Of a DNA stretch of 64,000 nucleotides, positions 44,216-56,100 are shown piece by piece (the stretch's first letter is position 1; every line of letters begins with the position of its first letter). The DNA is taken from contig CM046870.1 of NCBI GenBank assembly GCA_025617745.1, positions 4,035,285 through 4,099,284 of the forward strand. The letters are read 5' to 3'. The position numbers and the translations under genes are program-made. This stretch comes from Heliocidaris erythrogramma. Taxonomy: Eukaryota > Echinodermata > Echinoidea > Camarodonta > Echinometridae. The notes below the pieces were generated by a model, which made no database searches, had not been told where the DNA came from, and saw only the letters and a program-made list of their open reading frames with translations.

Positions 44216-44899
44216 TGCAATATATAATGCACTTGTGCATAATGTAGCACTAATGAAAAATGTTATGTTAGAACCATGAAACTAACTGGAAAAATAACTG
44301 AAATGTTTACTATATTGCTTGGGAACAAAACTTTTATTGTCTGTTTTATTGTTTTATAGATCTTCAGTCTAGTGTGGTATACATCAAAATCACTTTAACA
44401 ACACGTAGGCCTAGTATTATGTATTTTTTTACTTTTACATTTATGTAGATAATAGATGCTGTTTAAAACAAAATATTCATTCTCCATTGATACGCTGGAC
44501 AAAATGCAGTTAATTTTTTAGACAATCGAATGTTAATTCATAATATCACCATGCTGCTCATTTTTTGGAAAACATATATTTTCATATATTTTGCAACTGA
44601 ACTCATCAAATGACTCGAATGAAATACTTTCATTCCTTTGTTCCCTTTATTTGTATAGATACATCTTTAGTTCGGATACCCCTGACTTACACTGATGATC
44701 TTCTGAAATTCCTTTATTCGAAATATTTACATATACGTTATGATTTCCTGTGGAAGATGTTTTTGTGTAAGTTTGTGAGTGGATAATAATGAATAAAAAA
44801 AAAAATGAAATATAATACAGCTATTTTCACCGGACAGGTTATAACTAAAAAGGAATATAAAATATACTGCATATATTACTAAATGATGCCCTTTGTTTG
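44216..44899. other. Spacer without recognisable features
   Basis: AT-rich; no coding frame with motifs and no repeat partner seen. Confidence 0.35.
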
Positions 44900-45204
44900 A
44901 GAACAACAAGATCCAAATCTGCTGATTCCTAGGTCAAGAACTGTTTCTCAACCTCAATTTGTGCCTTCCTAGGACAAGGCAGCTATGCATCTCTGTCCCA
45001 GCTTCAGTTTTTTTTTCACAAACTCCAGATATGGGTCTCTTTAGGACAGCAGAAAATTCGTTTCTTTATGGATAAGCTATCCTAATTTCTTTGCGAATAT
45101 CTTAATTTTTTGGAGGTATGGTTTTGTGTGAAGTATAGGTAATAGCTGGCTGGGAGATGGTGCCTTGTATGATGAACTTTATTGGCCTTGGGCCCTTGGC
45201 TCTT
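44900..45204. repeat. Interspersed repeat, inverted partner of 8600-8890
   Basis: It shares gattcctaggtcaagaactg, agctatgcatctctgtccca and agctggctgggagatggtgcc in inverse order with 8600-8890. Confidence 0.7.
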
Positions 45205-46115
45205 AAAGTAGATATTCAAAGAAAATCACAAATATGGCAATTAATGTATCACTAGAAACTGGAAGCTTACAGATGGCAATCGTGTAAGTTTTATGTCAAC
45301 TGCGTATCTGGTGATTATAAAAACAACACAAATAAAAGCTCTTCTCAGCATCTGGAATATCCGAGGATTCGCCAGAAATATAGCGATGTTTTGATGTCGT
45401 CACACTCGGGATCGATCCTGCTTAAGCAGACGACGTCCTATAATGAATGAACGTAATTGCAATGCAATTATTTATCAAATTATAAAGAGTTTGGTGTATT
45501 TAAACATGACCTTATTTCACACCATTATAAAGGGAAAGTGAAACTGATTCTGATAGCTAAAACCGTTTGATTGTAAATACATAGGAGAAGGGTCAATGAT
45601 CAATGAAATAAACCCCACTTTCAAATTGAAAAGCCCTCCGAATAATAGCAGGATGGTATTCGTTCCCTCTTGAAACGCCGAACATGGCCCGGTGCAAGCA
45701 GCTGAAAATACAATGGCGTCTTATTTTGTTTACAAGTGACTGATTCCTTTATTTTTTTAACGCTGCATTTTTCATCAAAATAATACGATACACGAAGTTA
45801 AGAGTGAGGCAACAGACTAACATTAAGACTGACGCTAGTGAAGGAAGAGAAATAAGTGAAGAGGAGATGACAAAATAGGCTCTGAAAAATGTGTAAGATG
45901 TTATGGGACATCGTCTGCTTAGACAGGACTGGTTCAGGGTGTGTCGTCACATATCTCAGCAGCGTTCGAGGAGCTCTTCAGCTGCTATATCGGGGGCTGT
46001 ATTTTACCGTTTTATAATTGATAATAATCATTACTTCAAATGTTTCCAAGCGTTGAATTTGGATAACCTTGTTTAATTTATGCCATCTATGCAATAATAA
46101 GTATTAAGCCAATAT
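45205..46115. mobile_element. Inverted-repeat element of about 0.9 kb, copy 2
   Basis: A direct match to 775-1655. It keeps an extra block (ggaatatccgaggattcgcc) that is missing in copy 1 but present in copy 3. The right terminus is lost: it ends in ccaatattta where copy 1 continues. Confidence 0.75.
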
Positions 46116-46850
46116 TTAAAATCATTAACGTTCTACTTTAAACTGTGGGTGATTGGCACGCCTAGTCTAGTGCTGTTTTAGCGGCTTGTTAGGCGTATAG
46201 CTTTTCTTGATTCCAAAAATGTTTTGTATTCAGTTTACATTTGTAATTATATATTTTTTTCTTCTTTTAGGCGTATAGGTTTTGCTTGAATCACCAACTA
46301 GTGTATATTCAGTTTACATATGTATTGATGTGATTTGTTTTCTGCCTTTATGCACCAAACTTAATGCCATATTGGTATATTTTGCTTTTCAAGATTATCA
46401 GTCTTTCTCGTAATGTTCTATAGCTTTCGTTCTGAAGCGTGTGTTTGTCCTCCAGATGGTATTCACTGGGTGGCTAATTTCAAGTCTCCTTGGTAAATAA
46501 TGTAGCTAGATTACCATAATATTTTTACCGCTAAACAGTTATGTGCGTTTTAGTGTTAAGGAAGGCTGACGTGAAAAAACTACCACAGAAATGGCTACAC
46601 AAACTATCTGCTAGCAAGACCCGGATATAAGACCTTAATGATATCAACAAGAACTTGATGAACTCAGAATTAAAACTGAAACACTGGACTTATTATGCTA
46701 AGAACAAACTTGATATAATGTATATGCGCATAATATATTACCTCTAATTAAGAGAAAGGGAGGAATGGAGATGTTGGTATGTAGAGACAGTTAGGCCCAA
46801 AAGTTCACATTTTCACAGCTTCACTCATTCCCATGAGGAGTATATATGAA
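46116..46850. other. Spacer without recognisable genes
   Basis: 46185-46330 contains two ggcgtata(g/t)-ttttgcttga-like blocks, perhaps an old duplication. Nothing coding is visible. Confidence 0.35.
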
Positions 46851-46890
46851 TATATATATATATATATATATATTATATAAACACCTATCG

Positions 46891-47210
46891 GGTACATTAG
46901 GAGGACAGTTTTTGTTCTTTTTCTTTGTCCAACTGTCGACTTAATGTACCAACTGTCGACCTAATGTAGGGGCATTGGCGGATCCAGGGGGGGGGCACAG
47001 CCGGCACGTGCCCCCCCTTTTGGAAGAGAAGTATGAATTTTTACCATAGACGATCCGCCATTTTCGCGATTGTGCCCCCCCTTTTGAAAGTGAAGACCTT
47101 TTTTTTTTTTTTTTTTTTTGCTTGTCAGGGAATTATGGAGGATACTGGAGCCTCATAACCACTTACTAAGCTAATTTTGAAGATTTGGCGAAAAAATTTT
47201 TTTCGTCCCT

Positions 47211-47247
<37 letters not shown>

Positions 47248-47415
47248 ACTGAGCAACTTTTCGAGAAGCTGGCGAGACCAAAAAAATACGGGTATACCTT
47301 TTCACAAACTTTCATTTTTGTGCCCCCTCTTTTACTAAATCCTGGATCCGCCCCTGTGTAGGGGTCTCTATTATGACGAAATAAACTGTATTGTCAACTG
47401 TCGACCTAATGTACC
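46891..47415. mobile_element. Microsatellite-flanked core-motif element, copy B
   Basis: Homologous to copy A (12419-12568) with a 384-bp insertion. TA tracts lie at 46852-46873 and 47432-47446. The core is GACGAAATAAA at 47375-47385, one base different from the consensus. Confidence 0.65.
46973..47356. mobile_element. hAT-type MITE with 8-bp target duplication
   Basis: TGTAGGGG stands on both sides (46965-46972, 47357-47364) and once in the empty copy A. The ends CATTGGCGGATCCAGG and CCTGGATCCGCCCCTG are inverse. The CAGGGGCGG end and 8-bp duplication fit the hAT superfamily. It has no transposase and contains a 36-bp C run. Confidence 0.8.
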
Positions 47416-47454
47416 CGTTAGTCAAATATACATATATATATATATACATATACT

Positions 47455-48030
47455 AGCACAAGCAGCACGTGTACATCCACAGACGCTAGCTTGTTTATGA
47501 TTAATCATCATATTTGTCGGAATACATGTAAGTTCAAATTAAAAATTAAAAAACATATGGTAAATTTTGGGGGTAAAGTGGTATTTTTTTTTACCAAGAA
47601 GTATGTATGACATGCGAGTTTGTGTTATTCATCGAAATCCTGCATGAATTTGAGAGAAAATACCTTTGTATCTTGATGAATACTAAATTATGATTGTTTT
47701 ATATCTGATTACGAATGGCCCCAGTAGTTATTTATTTCATGACGACCCTAATATGGCCTATGGACGACCCACGACTTCAAACTTCACATCCAGGATCCTC
47801 GCCCTTTTTGAGGAACGATTTGATCTTGTCTTGTTTCTATGGTTCTTACTCAGAGAAAAGCTATGAAAGCATGACATGCATTGGCTGCCCCTTGTAAATA
47901 ATGAAAGAATTAAAATAAAATTTGTTTAGGGCTCCGTATTTTTCAGGTGATCACACGCGGCCCCCTTTACGCGGGTCTTGGGAGGACCGTCTGGATATAT
48001 ATTTATTAACACCCCACCCCCCCCCCCCCC
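47455..48030. repeat. Interspersed repeat, inverted partner of 11740-12345
   Basis: The full reverse match starts at agcagcacgtgtacatccac and runs to the C run at 48007-48039. Confidence 0.7.
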
Positions 48031-48453
48031 CCCCCCCCCGCCCGAGGGGAGACGGAATTGTAATATCATTGTGGTATCAGAATGAAAATAGAGGGAAATT
48101 TTGGTTGGAGGGGAGCTCAATGCTCATATACCCCTTCCCCAGGGCCTGGAGTACCGCGGGACATGATCTTCTAAAAGTGAATGATGTATACAGATCAATT
48201 TAGACTGCAATTAAGGAACAATATACATGTACTGGAGGCAAATAACGTTTCACAAGGTATGCGGGCCTTATTTCCCATTCATGACTATTTATTTGTTGAT
48301 AATATGATATATCATAATTTCAGGAGATTGAAAGAAGAGTGTTAAAACAGCGAAGTGCATAACAACGAAAGAGAAAACGAAGAAATATATAGTAGAATTT
48401 ACAGATACAGAGATGGGAAATATGGAGAGAAAAGGGTCATAGAGGATATTTTT

Positions 48454-48953
48454 TTAACTATTACTATGCCAAGGGGTTTACCTCTCTTCAAAATTTTACC
48501 AAAATGTGATCAATGCTTACTTTTCAAATTTCTGCACCTCATTAACCATCTATTATTCCACAAAATATTGTGTACAAAACTTGTAGGAAATTTATTACCA
48601 TTTCTTATGATACCTAACAGTATTACTTTACCCAACTTTATGCATAAGAATTATTAGAAAATTACATTTGAATTTCTTATTTGTCCATTATATATAGGTT
48701 TCTCTTTTGTTTACTATTGTTTAATGTTGAAATAAGGCAATATCTTTTTAAAAATCTGCAATTTTCTCTGAAATTTTCTCTGGTAGCATATAATTATAAT
48801 CATATAATTATTTAGAATGCTTGATTTATGCTCAAAATTTTGATATACACGTACATTGACCACCATATACCTTTCCTGTGGTCGAGCAATTGGTGAATGA
48901 AAATGACAAGTCTATCTGTCACATATACGTGCCATCGAAACTGAAAGAGTTAA
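48454..48953. mobile_element. TTAA-flanked MITE, copy C (uninterrupted)
   Basis: TTAA stands at 48454-48457 and 48950-48953. The 500-bp body matches copies A and B without their insertions, so it is the reference copy for both empty sites. Non-coding. Confidence 0.75.
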
Positions 48954-49244
48954 CAGTCAGTGCACATATGTGGTGATCATGGTGATAAAGGTAAAAATAA
49001 TTACAAATGAATATGCATGTCACACCTTAGGGGCGTATCCAGGATTTCCCAATAAGGGGGCGCCAGGCATTATTGATCGCCGTCCTGGGGAGGGGTCTTA
49101 GGGGAGGGGAAGGGCTGAAATGCAAAATAACCCTATATGTAACCAGTTTTGAAGCCTATTTAATGAACTTGTTTTTTTTTTTGCTATTTTTTTTATTACG
49201 ACGGCCAATAGGGGGGGGGGCGCCTGTTGCGCCACCCCCTGTAT

Positions 49245-49380
49245 ACACCACTGCACCTGTAATACATATTTTACATAATAGCAGTGAAGAGATGTTCTTT
49301 TGACTACCAGAACCATTGTGAAGGATACAATAAAGTGATGTTTATTTTTGCTACTCTCTGTTTGTCATGTTCATAGTGTG
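49245..49380. mobile_element. CACTA-like foldback, right half only
   Basis: Matches 15300-15426 (ttttacataatagcagtgaa, gatgttcttttgactaccag) and ends TGTTCATAGTG. The left half is gone. Confidence 0.6.
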
Positions 49381-49439
49381 AGAATTAAAAATGCCGATTA
49401 ATCAAAATACTGGCTTTTATTCAATTAGCCAGTTATTTT

Positions 49440-49475
49440 TGTTATTTTTCTTTGTGTGTGTGTGTGTGTGTTCGT
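49440..49475. repeat. (TG)n microsatellite
   Basis: A gtgtgtgtg run at about 49453-49471. Confidence 0.85.
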
Positions 49476-49977
49476 ACGTGCTGGTGTACATGTTTACGCA
49501 TTCAAACCGATGACATCAAACAAAGAGAACAATGGGTCATCGGTTGTCAACAATTGGTGAGCTTTATTCGGTCAATGAATTTGGTGACGCAATTCAATAG
49601 TGGAGTCATCGGTTGAAATTCGAACAATAGAAAACATAGATGTGTGTTTGTGTGGGTGTGTCTCAGGGTGATTTTACTTGTGTAAATTAAGCATAGACTA
49701 AACTTGTCTGTTTTCTGAGAAGAAAAGTTCTCTGGAATGAGTGAAGTTGTGAAGATTTAAATTTTTTTCTATCACTTGTATGTAAACTTTCTGGCCGAAC
49801 TGCAATGTACACTGAATAAAAACTATTCTATATCTGTGATCTGAGACAGATCATGTGACTTGAGCTGTGTGACGTATCCTGGTCAGTGCATTTTAGATTT
49901 TGATTCGGATTCAGATTAAAAACACATTTATTTCCTTCTTGTATCAAAATAATACAAAAACATTGTTTAGTGCAACA

Positions 49978-50157
49978 CGATAAGAACTACTTTCGAAAAA
50001 TAAACTCATAGGCAATTTCAAAGGCCTATTGTACTGCCCATAGAAATCAGGTTCGGATTATGTAATACACCATTGTAACGTTCGCACATTTCTAAAGGTG
50101 ATAGACAGGGCTATTGAAATAGTCTTGAGTTTATTTTTCGAAAGTAGTTTTTATCGT
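49978..50157. mobile_element. Short CACGATAA MITE, copy 2
   Basis: Inverted copy of 5235-5420 with the same CACGATAAGAACTACTTTCG end. The right end has decayed. Confidence 0.7.
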
Positions 50158-50331
50158 AAACATTTAAACTTATACAGAGGAATGAATCGAGATTCTCTAT
50201 GTGACCAGGCACCACAAAACAAACAAAAAGTCGTCAGATAGGAATATTTAGTTAAGGTCTGATTATGAAAGAGACGATTCTCAGCTTTAAAATGGTATAC
50301 AACTCATTAGCATTGGGTGTTCCTAACTCAC

Positions 50332-50480
50332 TGTGCAAAGAGTAGACTGCACAGTCCCACAGAATATTACTTCTAAGAAATAAGGGTTTAACGTTGCAGT
50401 CTATTGAAGCACTCTGACTTGCGAGGTCTTGTGCAAAGGTGACAATAGGAGGATAAGAACTCAATCGAACGTAGATTGTC
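50332..50480 (-). CDS. Possible internal exon, unknown protein (weak)
   Basis: On the minus strand an open segment runs from an acceptor-like TTTTAG (after 50480) to a donor CACA|GTGAGT (GT at 50330-50331). It encodes TIYVRLSSYPPIVTFAQDLA, then a part with two cysteines (SIDCNVKP, WDCAVYS). It could belong to the minus-strand gene whose first exon is at 52041-52104, but the phases do not match directly. I do not recognise a domain. Chance is quite possible. Confidence 0.15.
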
Positions 50481-50564
50481 CTAAAATTTGGCATACTAAT
50501 TAGGTACATCCTGCTCATTATAGTGGACAAGTATCAATACAATAACTTACTCTGTTTTTAGGTT

Positions 50565-50700
50565 ATCAGTATTATTATTGGCATTGTCTTCATTAATTTT
50601 GTCACTATTATTATTGAAATTATAATCACTATCATTATTATCATTATTATTAAGATTATTACTATTATTATTGTTATTATTATTATCATCATTATTAATA
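50565..50700. repeat. (ATT)n/(ATC)n microsatellite
   Basis: Interrupted trinucleotide run. Confidence 0.9.
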
Positions 50701-51095
50701 TTTCCTCGGTGCATCAGTCCCTGATTTATACTGATAAAATAGTGTCTCTCAAGTGCTAAAGATCGGTTTTATTCCAGGCTTGGGCTGTGGGGGTGCGGCA
50801 GTTTCAAGTGAAACTCGCATTAATGTCATTATATATGACAACAACTTGGAACAACTCTTTTATCACAGGGGGTGCCGAGGGGTGCCTCCAAAATTATCTT
50901 ACAAGGAAAGAAAGCGCCTATAAGCACCCCTGGCTTCCAGGGCCATGATTTTAGAGAAACATTATAATCAACCGGGCATCACTCTCTCTCTCATGTCTCT
51001 TGTGATGCTGCTATCTATTGCAGTTTCATATTCATATTTATATCTGAATGCATCCGTGATGTGACTCAGAGTTATACACATTCATATTGTCTTGC

Positions 51096-51632
51096 TATCT
51101 AAACACAACAAAAAAAGTAACTCCCCCTACATCAAATTAGCGTAACTTCTTAACGAAAGGGTTGTGAGCAAAAAAAAAACATGGCAAGAGTATTCTTACT
51201 ATTATTGACTAATTTCCTTGTAAAATGAGATTGATCCATGGAGTCATGCATGAGTGGGCAAACATTAAAGGCAAAAATGTCACTTTTCAAAAGTCACAAG
51301 GGTAATTTTTTAATGCTGTATTAACAGTACATTTTAGCATTTATTGCACGATTTTTAAAGTGTGCTCACTCAATCATGACACGATGACAACTTCTTATGT
51401 TCACACAACATGTGATGATACATTTTGGTAAACTTATCGAGAGTTATTTTTTTTCAATAAGCAGAATGGATTTTGCAATTTCAAATTCACGAGGGTTGAA
51501 TTTTTTTTTCACAGAAAAGTAAGTCAAAAAAGTGTAGGAACACTCCTGCCAAGTTATTTTGCTCAAAACCTTTTCATTAAAAAGTTATGCCATTTTGATG
51601 AAGGGGGGAGTTACTTTTTTGTGTTTATATTA
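51096..51632. mobile_element. MITE with long imperfect terminal inverted repeats
   Basis: The ends CTAAACACAACAAAAAAAGT and CTTTTTTGTGTTTA are inverse, and pairing extends about 90 bp inwards (AAGTAACTCCCCC with GGGGGGAGTTACTT; TTGTGAGC with GCTCAAAA). TA at each edge would suit a Tc1/mariner-type target, but this is inference. No ORF. Confidence 0.65.
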
Positions 51633-51640
51633 TGTAATCT

Positions 51641-51860
51641 GCATGTAACTCCAACTGAAAGCAATTCTGTATTATATATGGACAATGAAACCTTGAAATC
51701 TTGAACAGAAAGAAGTCGATTAATCATTTAACCAGTTTTTAATGGAACCTTCGTAAATTTATCGACCTCGAGAAAATTCATCGACCTATACTGACATCTG
51801 ACTGATTCAGAACGGTGGTATCAAATTTTCTAGCCTTTAGAATCGTCGAATTAAACAACA
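51641..51860. repeat. Interspersed repeat, inverted partner of 1-216
   Basis: See the entry at 1-216. Confidence 0.75.
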
Positions 51861-52040
51861 ATATATCACAAAAAACATAAAAAGTGAATGTCAAGAAATT
51901 TGGCCTGGAAAAGATTATGAAGCCTATTCAATACCCGGAGCGTGTAAGAACAACAGTAGGCTACCATACAAGCTCTCGATCTGAAAAACTCATAATGCAG
52001 TTTCACGTACAATATTATGTACTACATAGTTTATCCTTAC

Positions 52041-52104
52041 CAGACTCCTGAAATAGGGTCCAAATGAATAGACAGAATATCACAAGCTGTAGGGTTCGTC
52101 TCAT
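52041..52104 (-). CDS. First coding exon of a secreted or membrane protein (signal peptide)
   Basis: On the minus strand an ATG at 52104 in good context (GACACCATGA) opens MRRTLQLVIFCLFIWTLFQE, a basic start followed by a hydrophobic helix: a textbook signal peptide. The exon ends at a strong donor (GTCTG|GTAAGG) after 64 nt, leaving phase 1, the usual phase after signal-peptide exons. The upstream 5' leader has no earlier in-frame ATG close by, and a GC box lies about 180 bp upstream. The mature protein lies in exons I could not find. The segment is too short to name the family. Confidence 0.5.
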
Positions 52105-52284
52105 GGTGTCCTAGTTTCACAAGAGACTTGCAAAAACCCGTGGAAACCTTATTTCCTGTGTCTCCGTCTCTAGGCTGATCCAATCTTCATCACGAACACA
52201 CAGAATAAAAGCGAACTCAACTTCTCCTGATACCCAGCGTTTCTCAAATGTTTAGGTTTCCTAGCTACCCGTAGGAAGTTGGAA

Positions 52285-52296
52285 GGGGGCGTGGCT
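52285..52296 (-). promoter_or_regulatory. GC/KLF box upstream of the signal-peptide exon
   Basis: The minus strand reads GCCACGCCCCC, a Sp/KLF-type site, about 180 bp upstream of the ATG. No TATA box is obvious. A promoter role is inferred from position. Confidence 0.35.
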
Positions 52297-53580
52297 AAGG
52301 TTGAATTGGTCTATTTACTCAGTCACTAAGAGGAAGAATGAGGTAGGAGCAAAAGAAAGAATGTTATTTCGGGAATCCCTTTTGGTCGGGGGGGGGGGGG
52401 GGAGGCTAAAACCTGTTTTCTCGAAATGTTCCCCCCCCCCCCCCCGATTTTTGATTTCGGGAATCCCGAATCTCAGCTACATATGGGGGAGGCTATACTA
52501 GGAGCAAAAGCACGATATTCCAGCCTTTTTTTCCTCTTCAAATTCAATGGCCTCTTCCAGGAAACATCATATTGTGAATTCTTCCAGCCTTCCCCATTCC
52601 CGAAAAGATGGGCCGCGGTATATTTTACCGGGACATGTAGTTGTATTCCTTTTAAAAATAATTGATATGTTATTTTTCTTTGCTTTTAATAGAAGAGCCT
52701 ATGACTACATTTAGCCAGATGCTATCCTGTTTGGAGAGCATGTGCGATGAACCGACTTCCTCTGGCATTGTCGTTTAACACGATGGTGATCAAAATGATG
52801 ACTTAAAACTTCTTATTCTAATAAAGTTGATACATAATTTTTATAGCACAATTTGTTTGTGAAATATCAAAATATTTGTTGATTCTTAGGAACAACAGGT
52901 TTTCAAAATTAGATTTTATCATCTGTTCGACTTGTCGTCCCATTTGAGGTGGACTTTAGTTCCCGGGAGCGAACACAACTGCTGGGTTTTTACCCCAGGA
53001 CAACCCCCCCCCCCCCTCTACTCCCTCCCCCCCCCCCCCCCCCCCAAAAAAAAAAAAAAAAAAAATAGAAAAAAAATATCCCTTCGAACAATTACCCTCG
53101 GACAACAATCCCGCGGACTGCTTCTCCAGAACAACCACCTTTATATCGTTTTATCTAATCCCTGGAAATATTATTTGGTGTACCTCTAAGTGTTGTCCTC
53201 TATATGGCCACTTCTATTTTCATAACATATATGACCTCCCATATTCAGATTTACTGAAATCCATTCTCTAGTGACGACTCCACAATCCTATGCATCTCGA
53301 ATTCCATAAGCATAATACCACTGTATAATACCATCTATGAAATCAAAATATTGAATAGCAAAGAGCATCCATTAGAATTAAAGGTCAAAGATGAGCTGCT
53401 CTGGTAATGAAATTCACAATAATACATTTTGATTTTGTTTCATATCAGTAGGAGACATTTGTTGATTTTGGGTGAATGAATGCTAGTCATATTATTGCAA
53501 TGGTTATTCGAAATATTCGCTGGGCCAAGCCACACAATCATATCGCCACTCACTGCACTGCTCCATGTAGAGTGCGTAAG
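52297..53580. other. Spacer with homopolymer runs
   Basis: G, C and A runs at 52388-52402, 52431-52445, 53007-53016, 53028-53045 and 53046-53065. 52365-52470 contains two copies of tttcgggaatccc. No gene is visible. Confidence 0.35.
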
Positions 53581-53587
53581 GACACGC

Positions 53588-53622
53588 ACACACCCACACA
53601 CACACACACACACGCACCCCCA
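53588..53622. repeat. (CA)n microsatellite
   Basis: An acacacac run followed by C-rich sequence. Confidence 0.9.
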
Positions 53623-53959
53623 CAAGGTGTGTAATAAATAATATATTTCGTAATTTTTAAGCAGTAGTGATCGACGGACCGATTAGAATTCACATTTCTT
53701 TCTTTCTGACAATAACAATACTTTTGACAAATAAAGATCCATCCAATAAATGTTACAAAAAGAGGCAAATACCTGAAAAACGGAGTGAATATTACTGTAA
53801 GAGCATCATCACAAACATTTTTTGTCAGTAAGTTTAGTCAGACAAAGAGAATTAGAATAGGAAAGAGGACGTAACAGATTGCAAAAGAAGAAAATGGGTG
53901 ACATATGTGCATTTTGTTTGCAATTTTCTATCACTGGAATCACTGTAATATATCGATGA

Positions 53960-54090
53960 AAGCTCCTGACTCTAATACGAGACGCCCTGGGTGCGATCCT
54001 CGCTCCGTGTTTAAATTGTTTACAATATTTTTGAAACATATTATGTCCCTCTCGACTCACGTGTAAATGGGTACCTGGTGTAATAATAAT
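53960..54090 (+). mobile_element. SINE fragment
   Basis: A decayed B box (GGGTGCGATCCTCGC) and the SINE body phrase gtgtaaatgggtacctgg match the 8930-9213 SINE. Confidence 0.45.
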
Positions 54091-54109
54091 TGCAAGGCCC
54101 TCGGGATTT

Positions 54110-55230
54110 TTTTTTAATATTTTATTTATTTAGTCTTATTTCACCTGGTGGCTTCATCAGTGATTGGTTTACAAGAAGGCCCTGCAAATTAACAAATATA
54201 CATTGACAATACAATACAAGATATTAACAATACAAAAAAACAATGATAAAACTTATTATCAGTAACAACTGCCACATTTCTATGACAAATTTCCTCTCAG
54301 CCAGTCATATGCAATGATTTCAGTAGCTTATGACAGTTATTGATAACAAGTTTATGGAACAGGGCCCTGGTTTCCTCCACAACCTTACACACACAAGCCC
54401 CATTTTGTCAATTTAGGAATGATAAGTATTCTGTTTACCTAGATGTAAAATAGAAAAAAAAGTAAAGTATTTATCTCGTTTTTTGCGCTCACATTAACGT
54501 GAAGGTTGTATGGCAAGAGATGTAAAATCGATTACATATGCAATTCAACTGAATCCCTTTTTCCAGGAACAGGTGGCATAGTTTTACATCGTTTGGCATT
54601 GACAATGGATTGTGATTCATATTATTATGGTTATGGGGATGAAAACAGTTAATTGTACCGCGACTACACGTTTAGTTTATGTTCAAATCCCGGAAACAAA
54701 TAATGAGACGAATTACGAACATTTCCACTTCCTGTAAGTGTTTCATGGCAAATTTGCTATGACAAAAAAAAACGTAGGAAAATTGATGTGGGTTTTTTCC
54801 AATTTTCTCTGTGATAAAAGTGAAGATAGACCTGCAATATGAATTGACAGAATTCTTCTTTCTCTGGATTTTACATAACGGTAGCTTACGATCTTTGAAA
54901 TGATCATAAAAAGGGTAATGTTGCGTATTAAGATAGTAGCACATCACCCATAACGCCTCCCAACAAATAATAATAATAAACAATGAAAAATAAAAAACCT
55001 CTGAGGTTTTACAACATAATAAAATAATGAAAATACAAAAGTATGTCTCATAAGCTGAAATCAAACGAAAAATTACCACAAACGATGTTTTAAAAAAATT
55101 AAGAAGTAAACAGCCTGGGACCAAACCAAATTACTATGAGCATGATAAGGGTACACAAGACATTAAAAAAAACAGAGCACAACATATTACAAAATTAATA
55201 CAACCTACATACATAATTGCAGGCGTGAAG
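54110..55230. other. AT-rich spacer with retrotransposon-like tail
   Basis: 54110-54200 (tttatttagtcttatttcac and tggcttcatcagtgattgg) resembles a LINE 3' end on the minus strand. The open frame 54672-55124 (minus, 150 codons) is AT-rich and hydrophobic by composition, has no motif, and I do not call it a gene. Confidence 0.35.
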
Positions 55231-55236
55231 CCGGCT

Positions 55237-55530
55237 CCTGATGTCTGATCTGCCAAATTTCAACCTTTCCATAGATGGAGAGGTTGAAATTCGGCAGTTC
55301 AGATATCAGGTTCAAAGATGATGCCGATGGCAATGGAATGACACTGTAAAATAAACTATTTGATGTTACACCTACTGATTGCGAGACTGAGTCCGGCCCA
55401 AGGGGCCGGCCTCAAACCACATCCAGAGGTGGACTGGGATGGAGGCGGCCTCAGTCCGGCTTTTAAAAAAAGTTGATGTTACACTTACGTCTAGCCGCCT
55501 CCGGAGGCGGCCTCGGTCCACTTTCAGAGG
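55237..55530. repeat. GC-rich palindrome cluster
   Basis: A 35-bp inverted repeat (gatctgccaaatttcaacct / aggttgaaattcggcagttc) is followed by ggccc-aagg-ggccgg and the perfect 16-bp palindrome CCGCCTCCGGAGGCGG (about 55496-55511). The phrase ggcggcctc(a/g)gtcc is repeated. The family is unknown. Confidence 0.6.
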
Positions 55531-56100
55531 TATGTATAACATGGGTCTATCTATAGTACTAATTCCAACTACTAGAGTTGTAGTAAAAGGTGACTCATGA
55601 CGCTTTAGAATCCTCAGACGGAATAATTATAAACTCAATCAATCTTGCTGAAAACACTAGACACAAATATTGGTAGGTAGGATTACACAAAACATATAGC
55701 ATCAGAATTTAGTCCAAATTTGTGACTATTTCAAGTGCTATTTGAGATATGAGAGTACTTCAGGGGCAATCATTTTATTCATACATTGCTACTTTGATAT
55801 CCTTCCACATAAGAATAAAAAGAATGAGAAATACACTGTAATACAATTTTTTGCCCCCTTAATACCAAAACTTATCTCCTTTTAGGAAGACGGGCGAATG
55901 ATTTTCCCCTTCTCTTTCTGCATCAATTAACAGAAATATACAATTTACTAACTCCCAATGAGTGCAATCACTTGATCAAACTTGGTGCGGATAAAGGCCT
56001 CTTTCCAGGCGCGTAGCCAGGGGGGGGGGGCGATGGGGGTCGCCCCAAAAAACGCCAAAAAAAAAAGCGAGAGCGAAAAAGCGGGGGAAGTGAGAGAAAA
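55531..56100. other. Spacer without recognisable features
   Basis: AT-rich sequence ending in a G run (56021-56030). No gene is visible. Confidence 0.35.

Noticed and set aside
48355..48657. 100-codon plus-strand frame
   Set aside because: It lies in TTAA-flanked MITE copy C; copies A and B do not keep the frame.
54672..55124. 150-codon minus-strand open frame
   Set aside because: AT-rich, hydrophobic by base composition, no conserved motif, no splice or promoter support. Random expectation in AT-rich DNA read on the GC-poor strand.
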